Assembly (NCBI GenBank): GCA_030704615.1
Contig: CM060734.1
Coordinates: forward strand, 20,088,001 to 20,152,000
Length of the DNA: 64,000 nt
Source of the DNA: Takakia lepidozioides
Lineage: Eukaryota > Streptophyta > Takakiopsida > Takakiales > Takakiaceae
Direction of reading: 5' to 3'
The notes beneath the pieces are model-generated. The model had not been told where the DNA came from and made no database searches. It saw only the letters and a program-made list of their open reading frames with translations. Of this stretch, positions 20,524 to 33,700 are shown piece after piece. How positions within the stretch are numbered: the first letter of the stretch is position 1; each line of letters opens with the position of its first letter. The position numbers and the translations under genes are program-made.

Positions 20524-21736
20524 TTAAAACTCAATGATAATGCGCTTTGGTAGCTTCTTTTGAGACCAGTCCCACCGAAAGCCCATCCCATATCCATACC
20601 CATACCCTAGGCCTACTCCACACCCTGCCCCAACACCAAAGAGTATTCTGAATACACTCGAAGGTGTTGCTCCAACACCAGCCCCCCCTACAAGCACAAA
20701 CACACAACGCTCACTGTTATTGCACTGCCTTCTCCTCTCCTTCCACGCTCCCCTGCGAGCTTCGAAGCAATACCACTCATGACAATGGTACATTACTGGT
20801 TGACAGATTGCCAGAAACCGCATGGTGACGTGCGCTATCAAGGGTCTATTAAAGTTTTGCAGTTTCTATTCCACCACCACATGAAATTATCCTATGCCAC
20901 ACAAGTGACCCAAAGCAAGACTAAGACTTCTCTGAGGGTGGCTTATACCGTTACTAAAAGCTGATACAGCTACACAAGGAGCTCTCATCCTAAACACCTC
21001 CAGTAACTCTGGTGTTAAAACTCCAGTTCACCAGTTCATGCACACAAATGGGGAAACTGTGTCTAAAGTTTGCTATCAGACTTTTTTGGGTCTCTCAATG
21101 AGGAAATGAGATCAGTAAGCATTAGCTGTAGCTCAACTACAATTTCCTTTCCTCCACCATAAACACATGATCTGGGGAGACAAAAAGAGCTCGATTTTTC
21201 GGAAAGAGGTAACTTTGCTGAGCATTACCTGGCATTTTGCCCATTTATAGGGTCAAGCAATAGCACAAAAAAAGTGGTGTAAACATACCTTCCCAAGGAA
21301 ACTGCAAGTCTGATATCCCTCTTGACTCAGCTGACAAAAATAACACGTCCAACTCATGATCAACAACTGATCTGGCAAGGTGAAACTTACCTGTCAGCCC
21401 TACTCCAATGCCGACGCCACAGCCAACGCCCAGGGCACCTCCAGGTCCCCAATGTATAGACTTATTCTTACCACTGTAATCCCTGTATATTCTGATCCCG
21501 CTCATCTTCTTAACCTCCTTTTGGCCTGTGGTCGAGTTCCACAAGTTGGTCACTTGGCTAAGCCCTCCGTCTTTCTCAGATTGGATTTTGCCTGTGGTCT
21601 CATTCCACAAAGGAGCCACTTGAGACAGCCAGCCCATATCCCCATTCTCCTTCTCTGGTTCCTTCTCCTCAACTCGGTCACCACCTCCCCGTTCCCCTCC
21701 CAGCAAGTTGTGAGCAGCGAGACTTCCGATCGCCAT
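20524..21736 (-). CDS. Glycine-rich protein, TGD5-like
   Basis: Two exons join in phase. Exon 1 is 21736-21391, MAIGSLAAHNLL to GVGIGVGLTG with a GTAAGT donor. Exon 2 is 20687-20524, after TTGTAG, reading GGAGVGATPS to a TAA. The product is about 170 residues. The N-terminal half is charged and has two LSQV..LWN.TTG repeats. The C-terminal half is two GxGxGxG blocks (GGALGVGCGVGIGVGL and GVGAGCGVGLGYGYGYGMGF) that could insert in a membrane. The paired glycine-rich blocks with GVGAGCGVG..YG resemble TGD5, a small chloroplast-envelope protein of the ER-to-plastid lipid import pathway. That is from memory of the family and not a search. The gene is divergent from HMT. Confidence 0.5.
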
Positions 21737-22502
21737 CTCCCCAGTTCTCTAACAGTGAAATTTGGTCTTCTTATACTGTGCCATTGCAAGAACCATTGGC
21801 CCCCAGGTTTATCCACATTTCAAATCATCTCCCTTACTGTCCAGCTGAATTAGATCCCCCCTAAAATTGGGTCCCACATCCCACAAAATAAATGCTTCAC
21901 CAAGCTATAGCCTTTCCACTCCAAGACGGGTCAACCATACATTGTCCCCTGCTCTCTCACTTCCTTCTCTCACATGTACACATAACACGGGGAGACCTCC
22001 ACTGGCTTACTTCAAAATCACCAATACTCATAACTACCACAAATCCCTCAGATTGAACACTCCCGAAATATGCAACTGACAAGCACAGAAGTATGAAACG
22101 AAATGTCTTGGAATGTTTCGAAGTTCAATTCTACGCCCTGGTAGATTAAGATTTCAGAGTGCATTTCGCTACAATCTGGATTCTTTTGAGCAGACATGCT
22201 CGGTACTCTTCTAGACACTTCTACAGTGCGAAACACCATAGCAACTCCATTTCCCTGAGATCTCGCTTCAATTCTCTCGTCCGAGAAAGAGTGAAAGTGA
22301 TAACCAGAACCTGTTATCTCTCTGCCACTTGGCATTGTTCCACCTTGTACGTACAGCTTTGCCATCACTAAGACAAACACGTGTTCTCTCTCTACTAGCT
22401 GCGACCTACTCCACTGGCCCCCGCAGTGCATGCGGTACGGATAACAGATGGATGAATGTTCTCAGGGGTAAGCCAGCTTGATACGTTCATCCCACACCCG
22501 CC

Positions 22503-22530
22503 ACGTCAGACGGCACCAGGCTGGCACGTG
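22503..22530 (+). promoter_or_regulatory. G-box and ABRE-like sites upstream of HMT
   Basis: CCACGTCA (22502-22509) and CACGTG inside the near-palindrome TGGCACGTGGCCA (22523-22535) lie 50-80 bp before the HMT start codon. Such sites bind plant bZIP or bHLH factors; use here is inferred from position only. Confidence 0.4.
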
Positions 22531-22583
22531 GCCAGCATGTCGTTCATGCATCTCACGAGGCAGCAGGCAGTGCAGAGGCCGGG

Positions 22584-25500
22584 ATGGGAGAAGCGCACAG
22601 AGATGCGGAGAAGGAGTGCGATGATGCCTTCAACAGGCTCGATGAATTGCTGGAGCAGGCGGGAGGGTGTGTAGTGATCGATGGGGGCTTGGCAACGCAG
22701 TTGGAACGACATGGCGCGGACATCAAAGACCCGCTGTGGAGCGCGCTGTGTTTAATTACAATGCCCGACCTCATACGCAAGGTATTTACTCTCGAGTAGG
22801 TTGCATTTTTCTTCATGACTAAAATGGCGTAGGATTTTGTCGTTGAAATCCTTCATTTATGGGGGAATTGAAGGCAATTCACTGTGTCCGGAAAGTTGTA
22901 AGCTGTTTCTTTGTTCTCCCTGCCTCCACTGTTGTTGAACGCAAATATTTTCCGTGGATGACAGACGTTTCCAGCAATGTTTCAGGGATATTCTTCTTCT
23001 TCCACAGTATCGCATTTTCTGCATAATGTGTCATTCCGTGAATAACGGATCGTTCGCACCATCTCTGATATCCAGCTGGTTCATTTGGACATATACATTA
23101 CATTCTAACTTCTTGATCCTCTTTGTAATAGAAGGATTAACAATGCACATGGATCACGGTGTTGTTCACAATCCCCGCAATTTTCACTTGTGCGTACAGT
23201 TGCCAAATTTTGCTTGTGCGAGAGAAAGGTGTTGGCGTCTCCAATACTAGACGTCCTTTATTTGGTAGTAAGTACTTCCAGAAAATTACAAACAGAGTCC
23301 CTCATGATTAGAATGGAAGTAACAAACTCTTAAATGCATCACATGTATCCCATGCAGCTGCTCCTCAATTACTTACTTCAAGACCTCTAAGGTCCTTTGG
23401 TTTCACACTGCTGCCTGCAACATCATTCTCTTCCAAACAAGTGTCTAGTAATGCGTATACTTTGAAGGAAGTGAAAACGGGTACATTCCTGGAAACCACC
23501 TCAGCAGGAATAGAAGCAGACTTGTGTCCAATGCAAATCATCAATCCTGCCACTGGACTCCTCTTTAATTAACGGAAACTTCAAACGGAGACTGTCATAG
23601 CACCAGCCCTACATGTCCTCTCCACCTGAGGTATCCATGGGAACTGATAGATGAGTGGCATTCACTTTTAAAGTAGTCTTATGTGCTTCTTCTAAGAAGA
23701 TTCTTGCATTTTAATGATTGACAGGTGCACAGGGAATATCTTGAAGCAGGTGCAGAGATTCTGGCAACAGCCTCTTACCAGGTTTGCCTTCTTGTCTCCC
23801 CATCATCGGTTATGCTATGCTATTCACTTCTAAGACAGGCCAGCCTTTTCTTGGAGATTGTTCTAAAATATTCTTCTTTCCTTTATCTATTTCTATCAGG
23901 CAACCTTACAGGGATTTCAATCTAGGGGATTGTCACAAGAGGAAGGAGAGGCTTTACTCCGCAGTAGTATCACCATCACCTGTGAGGAACGGGATCGATT
24001 TTGGGCGGAATACCAGCAACAATTGCAGAATGGGAGTGTGGAGTTCAGGAAGTATCGGCGCGCACTTGTCGGTGCCTCCATTGGTAGCTATGGGGCTTAC
24101 TTGGCTGATGGCTCTGAATATAGGTATGCTCTTGTAATAGTTCTCGACATAATTTGAGGAGAGTCGCTCCTCACTCTAGTCCTGGGCAGATCAGTTTTCT
24201 TGCAGTTGATTGCTTCAATTGAATGTAGTCTTTATCAAATTTACCATTTATATTTAGTTAGATGATGACAGAAAGGACAAACCATGGGAATGCAGGTAAA
24301 CTTAGGTGGATTGTCGATGTATTAGGTTTATTAACTCCAGGGTCTAATTTGCGCTGATGCATTCATGCAAGAAGTGAACACAGTTGCAGCTGGAAGAGTA
24401 ACATTTAGTGCTATTCTCTCTCGGACAGATCTCTAAAATCTTAGAGATTATGGTCGTACTTGAACTGAAAGTAATGGTCAAGGGTGGGTGCAGTGGGGAC
24501 TACGGACCAGATATGACTACAGAGAAGCTGAAGGACTTCCACCGTGGCCGCCTGGTGGTGCTTACTAATTCAGGGGCTGATTTGCTGGCCCTTGAAACCA
24601 TCCCGTGCAAACAGGAAGCCCAGGTCTGCTTTCTTTTAAACACTTTTCAGAGATGAAGTTTCAGGTATCAATGGATCAGATTACAGTGGCTACCAAAGAC
24701 TGTAGTGGTGAGGAGCATGGCAACCCCTTTGCACTGTCTGGCCATATGAAAGAGACAGGATATTTTGGCTTTTCTTGTTTATGTTAGATGTTTGGGGGCT
24801 CGATAATCAACATGAGCTCACCAGAGGAGTGTCAAACTTAAATGAAGCAGTTTACAACAGGAGGTTTCATCCTCGATTTGTATGCAGGCCCTGATTGAGC
24901 TGCTGGAGGAAGAAGACATCAAAATTCCTTCATGGATTTCTTTCAACTCCAAAGATGGCATCAATGTGGTGAAAGGAGACTCATTAGCTGAGTGTGTTAG
25001 GTTGGCGGATAACTGTAAGAAAGTGGTTGCTGTGGGCATCAATTGCACTCCACCCTGTTTCATTCTTGACCTGATTCGCGCTGCTCGCAAGGTATCAATT
25101 CCCATTACTGGACCAAGTAGTGCTGTAAGTACGATTGCATTGCAGAACCCAATTATAGTTGATACTGAACTCACAGGAGAAAAAAGACATGGATGACAGA
25201 TGAAACTTTCACTCTCACTGCATGGCTCCGTTGTGTCTTCCTCGGACAGCTTCCCCTTTTTTCTGTATAGCTCTATGTGCACTCCTCTGAATTGCTTACA
25301 TTTAATGAAGATTGTTGTTTTGCTTTCTGTGAATAAACAGGTGACATCATAAACTGTAGTGATCTATCCAAACAGTGGAGAACGCTGGGACGCCGACAAG
25401 GAGTGGATTGTATGATTCCAGCTTCCGTTGACTCATTCCTTCCCTACAATGAAAATCTAATTGTTAAAGGAATGAATTCACAACCGTCTGCATCACAACA

Positions 25501-25762
25501 TCCATATGAGTTGCAGTCAAGTTCGAGAGAAAGTTGCAGAGGTGGTAATTTTCTCAGGACATCCATTCTCTCGCATTGTGCATGTTGCCAATGGCAGGAA
25601 TCTACCGGGGTTTCAGATACAGACTTTGTGTTATTTGTTCCGGATTGGCGTGATGCAGGGGCTCAACTTATTGGCGGATGCTGCCGAACAACTCCAAACA
25701 CCATTGCAGCCATCACTGCAGCCATCACTGCAGCCATCACTAACGCTTTACATGGGACTTGA
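22584..25762 (+). CDS. HMT: Homocysteine S-methyltransferase, one in-frame stop
   Basis: The enzyme moves a methyl from S-methylmethionine to homocysteine, giving two methionines (SMM cycle, cytosol). Seven exons join in phase: 22584-22781, 23725-23781, 23900-24123, 24494-24623, 24888-25091, 25341-25409 and 25598-25762, about 349 codons, the usual length. Blocks are [71 protein letters not shown], then the zinc ligands in GINCTPP and [22 protein letters not shown] is also present. Exon 6 reads VTS-stop-TVV because codon 25350-25352 is TAA, where relatives have Lys. The rest is intact, so this is a recent nonsense change, a sequence error or an early pseudogene. The C-terminus carries three 12-bp repeats (ITAA). 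Confidence 0.85.
25706..25741 (+). repeat. Three 12-bp tandem repeats in the HMT C-terminus
   Basis: GCAGCCATCACT occurs three times head to tail, encoding AAIT-type repeats after the [11 protein letters not shown] zinc motif. The repeats keep frame and end eight codons before the stop. Confidence 0.85.
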
Positions 25763-26286
25763 CAAGTTCTCACTATGAAGTAGTGTTGGCAAGTGTTTGT
25801 TGTTTACCTATTCCTACAGGAGGTTTTCTCACACATATTTGAGTACATGTACTTGCACCCCGACAAGTTGAGAGTGATGAGCAGCTTGTTAACCTTACTA
25901 ATATTCTCATATCTCAATAATAAGAAGATTAAGACAGAGATAAGAAGAAGCGTCGGAATTGATGACTAGCGAGCCCCAGGGTTCCATTTGACCCACTAGC
26001 AATATCCAATGTGAACTTTGCACCCGACTGCCAGCAGGTTTTTGATATGTTACTTTCAAGATGGGATAGAAGCATGTGAGAGCAGTGACCACCCCAAGAG
26101 GTTTTCAATCTCTCAGAGCTAGCCAAATGTCTAGTGGTGAGGAAATCTCCAGCTTTAACATGTCACTGTGGGTTATAAGTTAGCATTTGACATCTGGAAA
26201 ACCTCAAACCTCGTTGTTCAACCTACTGCAGAAATGTCCTCGCGACAAAAATCTCTATATTTCATACAAACTACAATAGCCCCAAT

Positions 26287-29237
26287 CTACTCGAACGACC
26301 AATTCAAAGAGTCTCCTGCCCACATTGGCACTACAAATCCAGACCCAAATCCATACTGTTTTGGCACGCACCATTTCTCTCTTACAAGTGTCACTATACT
26401 AGAGTTTCTCGGAAGCCCGTAAAAATCTGGTCCATTGAAGCTCGCAAATGCCTCCAGTTTGTCAAGTGCGTCCATCTGAAACAGCCCCATCTCAAAGTGA
26501 AGCACACACACACAATAATTTCCGGACAACACATGGAACAGGGCCCACCGCATGCATTCTGAAAAAACGGCCACCCCCAGAAATACCGTCTCAAAACTCT
26601 ATTTTTCTTCCTCATATAACACAATGTACCTGATCAAATGCTTCGGCATAAAGGGGTAGAGCGAGTGGTGCACTGAAGACCCCAGCACAGCCACATGGGG
26701 CCTCCTTCATGTGTCGCTCGTGAGGGGCACTATCTGTCCCCAGAAAATAACGCCGGCTCCCACTTGTTACTGCTGCTAACAGGGCTTGCCCTAGCACATA
26801 GCCATAAAGAGGTGACATTAAGAGCAGAAATTCTTTCGTGTGGAATACTCCATGTATGTTTGGATTGGGAGAACGTATCGCACGAACAGTCCTGCAGCTG
26901 TTTGGAAGTCACCTCCTTGTTACTTGTCATTAATCTCAGCCACACATGACGAGCTAAGAGGATACACACACACAGAAAGGATGAGAGAAACCCACTGTGA
27001 AGCTCTCGCTTGAGCACAGGCAGGCAGTAGTTGTGAGGTTGAAGTCCACCTTGAAATATAGCATTTCTATTCAACAACAGATGTTGGGGAGTCACAGTAG
27101 CTGCAACCATACCTGCCAAACAAAGGGAACCAAGGCATAGACAGAACATCAGATGTTTGTGTATCATGTCGCTCTCTCAAAACTCCCAGTAAAGTCTAGT
27201 CAGTACAATCCTAAAATGTACAAACAAGCATCCAACCACTATTATTCTCATTGTAAGTTGAAATGCCATGGATTGAAGCAAGTTCGTCTCATACCGTCTG
27301 GGCACGATTCAATGAACTCCACTGCATCTCGAGTAGTGATGTGTTCCATGACTATTCTGAGCTGAGGTAGCTTGTTCACAAGGGGGGCAACTACCGTGGC
27401 AATGAACACCCGTTCACGGTCAAAAATATCAACAGTTGGTTCTGCGACCTCCCCATGAACCTGTAGAACAATAAGGCTAATTGTAACAAGCAAGGACATT
27501 GTCCCATGGGACTGACTCACAGTGTATGGTAAGTCAATGACTTGCACATCATATCACTACCTTCCTGTGACTTTAAATACTTGCACTTGAATGCTGCTGA
27601 TGTTTACTTACGCAAATTGGACTAGTATTACCAGTAAAGGCAGCCCTCGTTCCACCATTTCCTCAAGCACCGGCATGCACTTCCCAAACAAATCAGTAAC
27701 ACCCGCTTGTGAGTTTGTGGTAGCCCCAGCAGGATATAACTTGACAGCCTTCACCACCCCGCTATCTTCTGCCAATCCACCCAGTGGTTTCAATTTTGTG
27801 ACTACCCTCCCTTTCCCTTCCCAGTGGATATAGTAACTTTTCTTTCCTCCCTCTCGCCCCCTACCTTTATTGCTGGGCAGTTCACTTGAGGCTTGTGTGA
27901 AGGGGTTTCTAGAGGAATCTGGAAAGCCCGAACTAAATGTCTAAACCAAGGTAAGTTCCACTACTGGAGCGAGCCCCTCACAAAGGTAGTGTCTGTTCCC
28001 TCTTGTTCCACCAAAACTGGGCGCAGGGTCTATGGCGGGAAGGCTACAGCTTATGAGTATATCCTCTCCCCATGCCCTCACCAAGCATGACAGGAACAGA
28101 CTGTCATAAGAGAGAGAATCCACAAACATTCCATTTGCACCGGCCAGCTCACACCGAAAAAACCATTCTATATAGACATCTCCCATGTCATCCTAGACAA
28201 CCCTATTTATCATAACTTCCTGCCTCTCCATTAAATTCTCCACATCTCTCACAAGGGCTGTGGGCAACTTGGTTCTCACACTTTACGGTCGAGACGAGAA
28301 GATGGCACAAGCTACCACTTAATGGAGGATTGGAATTCCCCAAATTCTACCACATGTGAAGTGGAGACAGAACATAATTTCTCCTTCACTTGTAGGGCCA
28401 ATGAAATAAATGTTCCTTAATTTGAGTCTTTGCATGGTCAAGGTGTGTTTAGTAGATCAACTTACTAGCTCGTCGGATTTCATCCCTGGTTGTGACATCT
28501 TGGAGATAAAGGGTCATCAATGGCTCAAAAGTGCTGTCCGAAGGCAGAACCTTCAGGATGCGTTCCCTGTATGAAACTGCTGCGACCACACTTGTGACAG
28601 GAGGCATCAAATTGGGCATAATGATGGCTCGCTTAAACACCCCCGCACTGCACCACAAACACCATAATTACTTTAAATGTTGGATGAGATCCACCCAAAG
28701 AACCGGCTAGATGATAAGATCATTGTATCTATCACAGGGAGGTACAACATGGAACACCAGAAAGTATTCCATCTGATCACAAAAATAAATCTCTCCGAGA
28801 GAAGTTTTTGGAGGTTCAAAGTTCACATTTTGGAATGTCATGTTTGTAGCTTGTAACCTCCAGAAACACTACAAGTAAAACAAGTAACTGTGTCATGCAC
28901 TATGTGACTTGACCCTAAAACACTGGCATGGCACTGGTAAGCAACTGCCAGGTACATAACTTCCTTTCAAGTTTACCAACCATCAACAAGAACTCACTAT
29001 AATTTACTGCAAAGATAAGTTGAGATAGCACAAACAGAAAAGAGGCAATGGCCATGTGGCATACCTGAGAGGTGCCACAGAGGCAAGACCATCACCATCA
29101 CGAAGGTGGAGATGCCAATCATCTGGTTGAGTAAGGGTAATCCGTTGAATCTCACTACGTGTCCCAATGTCCGCATTCTGTTGGTTTGGTATTGTTGTGG
29201 TCTTCGCTGACATCACAGGAACCCTCCCTGTCTGCAT
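26287..29237 (-). CDS. PYR4: Dihydroorotase (de novo pyrimidine synthesis)
   Basis: The enzyme cyclises carbamoyl aspartate to dihydroorotate, step 3 of UMP synthesis; the plant enzyme is organellar. Exons on the minus strand join in phase: 29237/29213-29065, 28647-28466, 27768-27632, 27460-27295, 27112-26996, 26790-26630 and 26475-26287, about 365 codons. Visible blocks are [11 protein letters not shown] (metal His pair), [29 protein letters not shown] (the Lys that is carboxylated), [48 protein letters not shown] and [21 protein letters not shown]. All metal ligands are kept. The first Met may be 29237 or 29213; an upstream transit-peptide exon is likely but not placed. Class II (bacterial-type). 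A LINE fragment lies in its second intron. Confidence 0.92.
28240..28420 (+). mobile_element. LINE family A fragment in a dihydroorotase intron
   Basis: The + strand reads LGSHTLR in one frame and [18 protein letters not shown] in another, matching GSHNLRIETGRW and IETEEHFFFYCPLYYEI of the LINE at 16.3 kb. The frame shifts between the two blocks. It is a short, decayed piece, antisense to the host gene. Confidence 0.5.
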
Positions 29238-29559
29238 ACTGAGGATTGCACACAATGGTTTGTGATTTACTAACAAGTAATTTAAAATGATCCGTTCAAG
29301 AACAGGACCAACTACTGCAAATCCACATGTGTGTTGGTCCAATCTTTGTAACATCTTTATGTTGGCTTACATGCTGGCCTTGCCCAGCCAACATGCCACC
29401 CTTAAACCCTGCAAAAATGTTCCACCTCAAAAGCATAGCAAACAAAAACTGCAATCAAGCAGGAGAAGTCACAGGTACTTCAAGATACTCTCTGTGGTCG
29501 CTTATGAGGGGTTCGATGTTAGCGGGTTTCTTAGTCACCCTCAATTCAGTGCCCAACTC

Positions 29560-30286
29560 CGGTGGCTTTAAGGGTAGTGGAGGACTGAAGCAGAGCCTGT
29601 GAACAAGTACTGATGACCCACCAAAGACCGATGAATACACTTCGAATAATGCAATGTGACAACGACGTCATAAGCCTGACCTGTGAAGCTCGGATGCACA
29701 GGGGTTTTCTGGTGAGGAGAAGCCTTCCACCTGTGCGTAAAAATCGGTTGGCCGTCAGAGAGTGCCTACAATACTAGCCCCGCGAAAAAGACACAGGCGG
29801 ATTCTTTCCAATTGTGCACCAGCTCATTCTGCACAATCTAAAGGTCAAGTACAAATGCAGCCATAGTCACCTAGCACACAAATACGCAATTGAAACAGTG
29901 ACAAAGTGATAAAGAGAAATGCCTGAACTGGACTGTAAACTCTTCAATTTATTATGATCCCCATAATCGACATTAGTCCTAATCACAACCAGTGAACCAT
30001 ATCATAGACATCTGAGGCTGTTCATGAGCTGAGCTGATAGAAACTCAGATACCGACACTGAAAGTAAGCAAAACAGGCCGAAATACATGTGGAAAGCTGG
30101 GAACAGCCCACCTGCATTGGCCCTGTGCTTTGGGAAGTACATCTGATCGCTGGTTGAGAATTGCAATGCGCCCAGCTGGGCTCCCTTCACCCATCCCGCC
30201 ATGCTTCTACAATGAGGCTCGTCTTCCTTGTTTGTGAAGAAAGCGTCAACGCTTGATACAGAGAAGAATCTTGTCTGCGTTCTCAT
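29560..30286 (-). other. Possible 5' exons of the dihydroorotase gene
   Basis: Two minus-strand frames could supply an organelle-targeting N-terminus. One starts MYSSVFGGSSVLVHRLCF at 29640; the other starts MRTQTRFFSVSSVDAFF at 30286 and meets a GTGGGC donor. Both starts are Ser/Arg-rich and poor in acidic residues, like transit peptides. A short piece at about 29725-29682 has AG and GT borders. No combination I tried keeps frame with the catalytic exons, so the true 5' structure is open. Confidence 0.25.
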
Positions 30287-30713
30287 TACAGTGTCCCTCC
30301 ATCACGTGACCACAGTGGATGTTAGGCTTTAACCTAAAATCTCAAACCGTACTTTAGATTTTACTTTACGGCTCACTGTCATGAAAATACAAGAAAAAAA
30401 TATCAATGAACGATTCTGGATTTTTAGTATGATCTTCGCATACTACATATGTTTGTATAATGTCCAGTTTTTCTAACTGTGAGAGAGAGCATGAGCTCTC
30501 TGCAGGCAGAGAATGGAGTCTTCCTCACAGCTTTCATGCATTCTGGATGGAGAGTTTACAGTTGGGTTGTGGGCAGGAGAGCAACAAGGATAACAGATAG
30601 AAGAGTGATTTTTCACGTCGGTTTTGGAAAGGAGGGTGCGAAGGACCACAGACAAAGGGAGTTTTGCAAGGGTTTTTTGTGTACAACTTGAGGAGGGAAG
30701 GGGAAGGGAAATA

Positions 30714-33700
30714 ATGGCAGGTGAAGTTTGTAGCCGTATCAAAGCTTCTCCAGGCGAAGCAACCGCTGGGGACTTTGTAAAGGGAAAGAGAAGAGCAGAG
30801 CAGCAAGTACAGGCTGCCTCAGGCAAGCATAGAGGCCTTCCAAAGAAACGGTTCTACCGCGCACGTGCACACAGCAATCCTCTCAGTGATTCACAATTTC
30901 CTGTGTATGGTCCTCCCTCCTCTTCTTCTGCAGTAGTGTGCATGGGACTATTCCCAAAACGCATAAAAAATGTCAAAGCACCTATTTTTGCAAGAATCTG
31001 TCATTTCTGGACACAATGGAAATATCTGGAACTCTCCTTGTTCTGAATTATGGGTTCTGCATTCCTCCTCATTATTCTCTCCAATTTTACCCCTTCGCAC
31101 ACATCAGGTGCGACCTCTCTGGCCACCAGGCTAAGTCAAGCAAAGTTTATTGAGACTCTCTAAGCCCTACACCTTAAACCCAGTGCTAAAAGGTGGAGGG
31201 GTACAGTAGTGGTGCTACTGTGAACATTATGCTTCTAGTATTTTGTCTATGCAAGTTCTTACATTAGATCAACCGGAGTGCAGCTTGCTATAGCACTGTT
31301 GCTATTGCATTTTGGACTTGAATTATATGCTGCATTAGAGTCTTCTGATGTATCCGGGCCTTCTTAAAGCTTGAGGTGCTCTGTTTCTCCAACTCTTCTT
31401 TTATCCTGGTCCCGCTCACCGGAAGCACCCCTTATCCTCCAAATGGTAATCAGCGGGATACACAGTGCAATTGCAGGCCTATAAAACCTGATGAATTTGA
31501 TTGGTCAGAGCACTTTCCAGCCTTCTTGCATGACAATGAACCAGCCAGTGATGAAGTCCCAGACTTCACCTTGGATACTTCGGAGAAAGAAGATGCAGCA
31601 AGTGGTGTCCTGGCACGTTCTGCTGAACCTGGTCAGTCCCCTTGTACTACCAGCAGTTGAATGGCATATGCTCCTCTAACCCAGTTACTGGTTGTCTTCG
31701 GTAGTTTAATGCTTCTGGAAACTCTAAATTGTGGGCAGGAATGGAATAGTCATTAATGTCTCATTCTGATACCTCTCGTTCTACGATGTGGAGCTGAGGA
31801 TGCGGTCTTACCAGATGTTATTGGACATATACTCAAAATGTGTTGATACAGGTGTAGTCTGAGAGAGATGTATTTATCTGAATACTGTATCCTTTGGGTC
31901 TATAGGGAGTAAAAGTCACTCAGATTATGCTTCAAAAAGTGCTTGGTGCTCCCCAATGTTCTGAGCAGGATCTGAGCAATGCACATATGCAGGAGATGAT
32001 GCTAATTTGTCCAAGGAAAGGGTATTCTTGATTTGTGTTTGTATGTTCCTTGTGGCAGATGGGAGAGATGTCAAGGTCCACTTTGCGGACATTGGTTGCG
32101 GTTTTGGAGGCCTTCTTGGTGGGGCTGCTCACAGATTTGATTAGTGACACTTTTGAAATGGAGTGTTGCATATCTTATGTGGAAGCCATTAGCTGATGGG
32201 CTACTAGGAGACACTGCCCTCTGGTTTCCTTCCATTCATTTTTCATTCATAGACCATGGATGACTGAAAGTGCCAGCAAGCTGATGAGAACCATTGAAGG
32301 CTCTCAACTTTCCAGTTTCACTACCATTTTGACAGCAGCCAGCTTAATACTCTGAGAATACTTTGCAAGTGCACATTTCTAATAAAATGCTGGATCTCTA
32401 CAGTAAAACTCTCCCCGCTGTTCCCTGACACACTTATGGTTGGGATGGAGCTGAGAGACAAGGTATGTTTTCAAGCCGTTATCACCTCTTGATCTTCTGT
32501 TGGGTTTTCCACAGCACTTTTCTCTAAGCAGGTTTGAAGAAAGACGTGGGTTCCAGTATAGTAAGAAATGAAAGGGGAGTGGGGCCGAGGTGGAGGGAAA
32601 GTGAGTGAGAGGTTGGGCCTCAAGCTGCCAAAGCTGTGTGCATATGTAGAACATGTCCTCTTGGCTGTGGACGTGGAAATGAGGGCTTCGTGTCGATATT
32701 GTGTAATGCCAGTGTTCTTTGTTGTAGGTGAGTGAGTACGTGAAGGAAAGAATCTTTGCATTACGTGAGCAACATCAGGGCCAGGTATGCTGTTTGACAT
32801 TCCAATGATTGAAAGTGATTAATGGTGTTATGTGCACAAAACTGGTGGAATTCTTTTGCTTTCTTCTGTGGTGAGGGCTTTTACAGTCTGTGGCTTGTCC
32901 TACATGAGTAGAAGACTTAAAGCTCTTTCTCCTGTGGCCTTCTCACAAAGCCTTTCTCAACACTACCTAGTGGTTCATATGTCAACTTACTTTGCAACTA
33001 TTTGGCAGCATTCCAATGATGATTGAATTCTTGTCTATGTTCATTGACTTCTTTATTGTCAATTGGAAAGTCTCAAATGCTATTATGTTCTTAATTATCT
33101 GTTTAACAACCAGGTGTTGTTCTTTTTCAACGAGTGCTAGACAATTGGTTTAAAGGCTACGATGTTTAGAGTCAGAAACAAAGCAAGAGAGTTAAACGTA
33201 TGTCTTTGCCTTTGGGTTTGGTGGGTTTGCAGTATGACAATATAACTGTGCTACGGACCAATGCTATGAAGTATTTGCCAAACTATTTCCAGAAAGGGCA
33301 GGTAACTGTTTGTGATTACAGATTTACCACACTACCCCACCTTTTTTTACCTCTCTTTTCCCTTCCTTTAGGCCTCTCATGGATGTAACAAAAATTTCAT
33401 TCTTCTTTTCTTTGTTTGTTTCTCTCTCTCTCCCCTCCCACGTTCTTAGCTCTGTGCGTGGTCTAAAGTCTCTGACCATCACGTGATGGCAAGCCAAGGC
33501 TGATAGTCCCTGTTTACCGCCTTGTTCACAGTCAATCATAGTGTCCCTGCTCTTCAATGTTTCCCTTGACTCCTCTGTTCAAACGCATGTGCATGGGGGT
33601 CCTTCTTGAGCCAGTCTATCATCTCTGACATGTGCCAAACTCCCAAGGAATAAGCTTCTGAAAACATAACTTGTGGTCTTTGTCTGAGGCCAGGACCAAT

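Noticed and set aside
21380-21853. 157-residue + strand frame
   Set aside because: It is the antisense shadow of exon 1 of the TGD5-like gene, which has in-phase splice support and a glycine-rich pattern.
22048-22431. 127-residue minus-strand frame between the TGD5-like and HMT genes
   Set aside because: No motif, no splice support, and it covers the divergent promoter space; composition is not protein-like.
23365-23553. Minus-strand frame in the first HMT intron
   Set aside because: Short, no motif, and lies wholly in an intron that is supported by in-phase exons on both sides.
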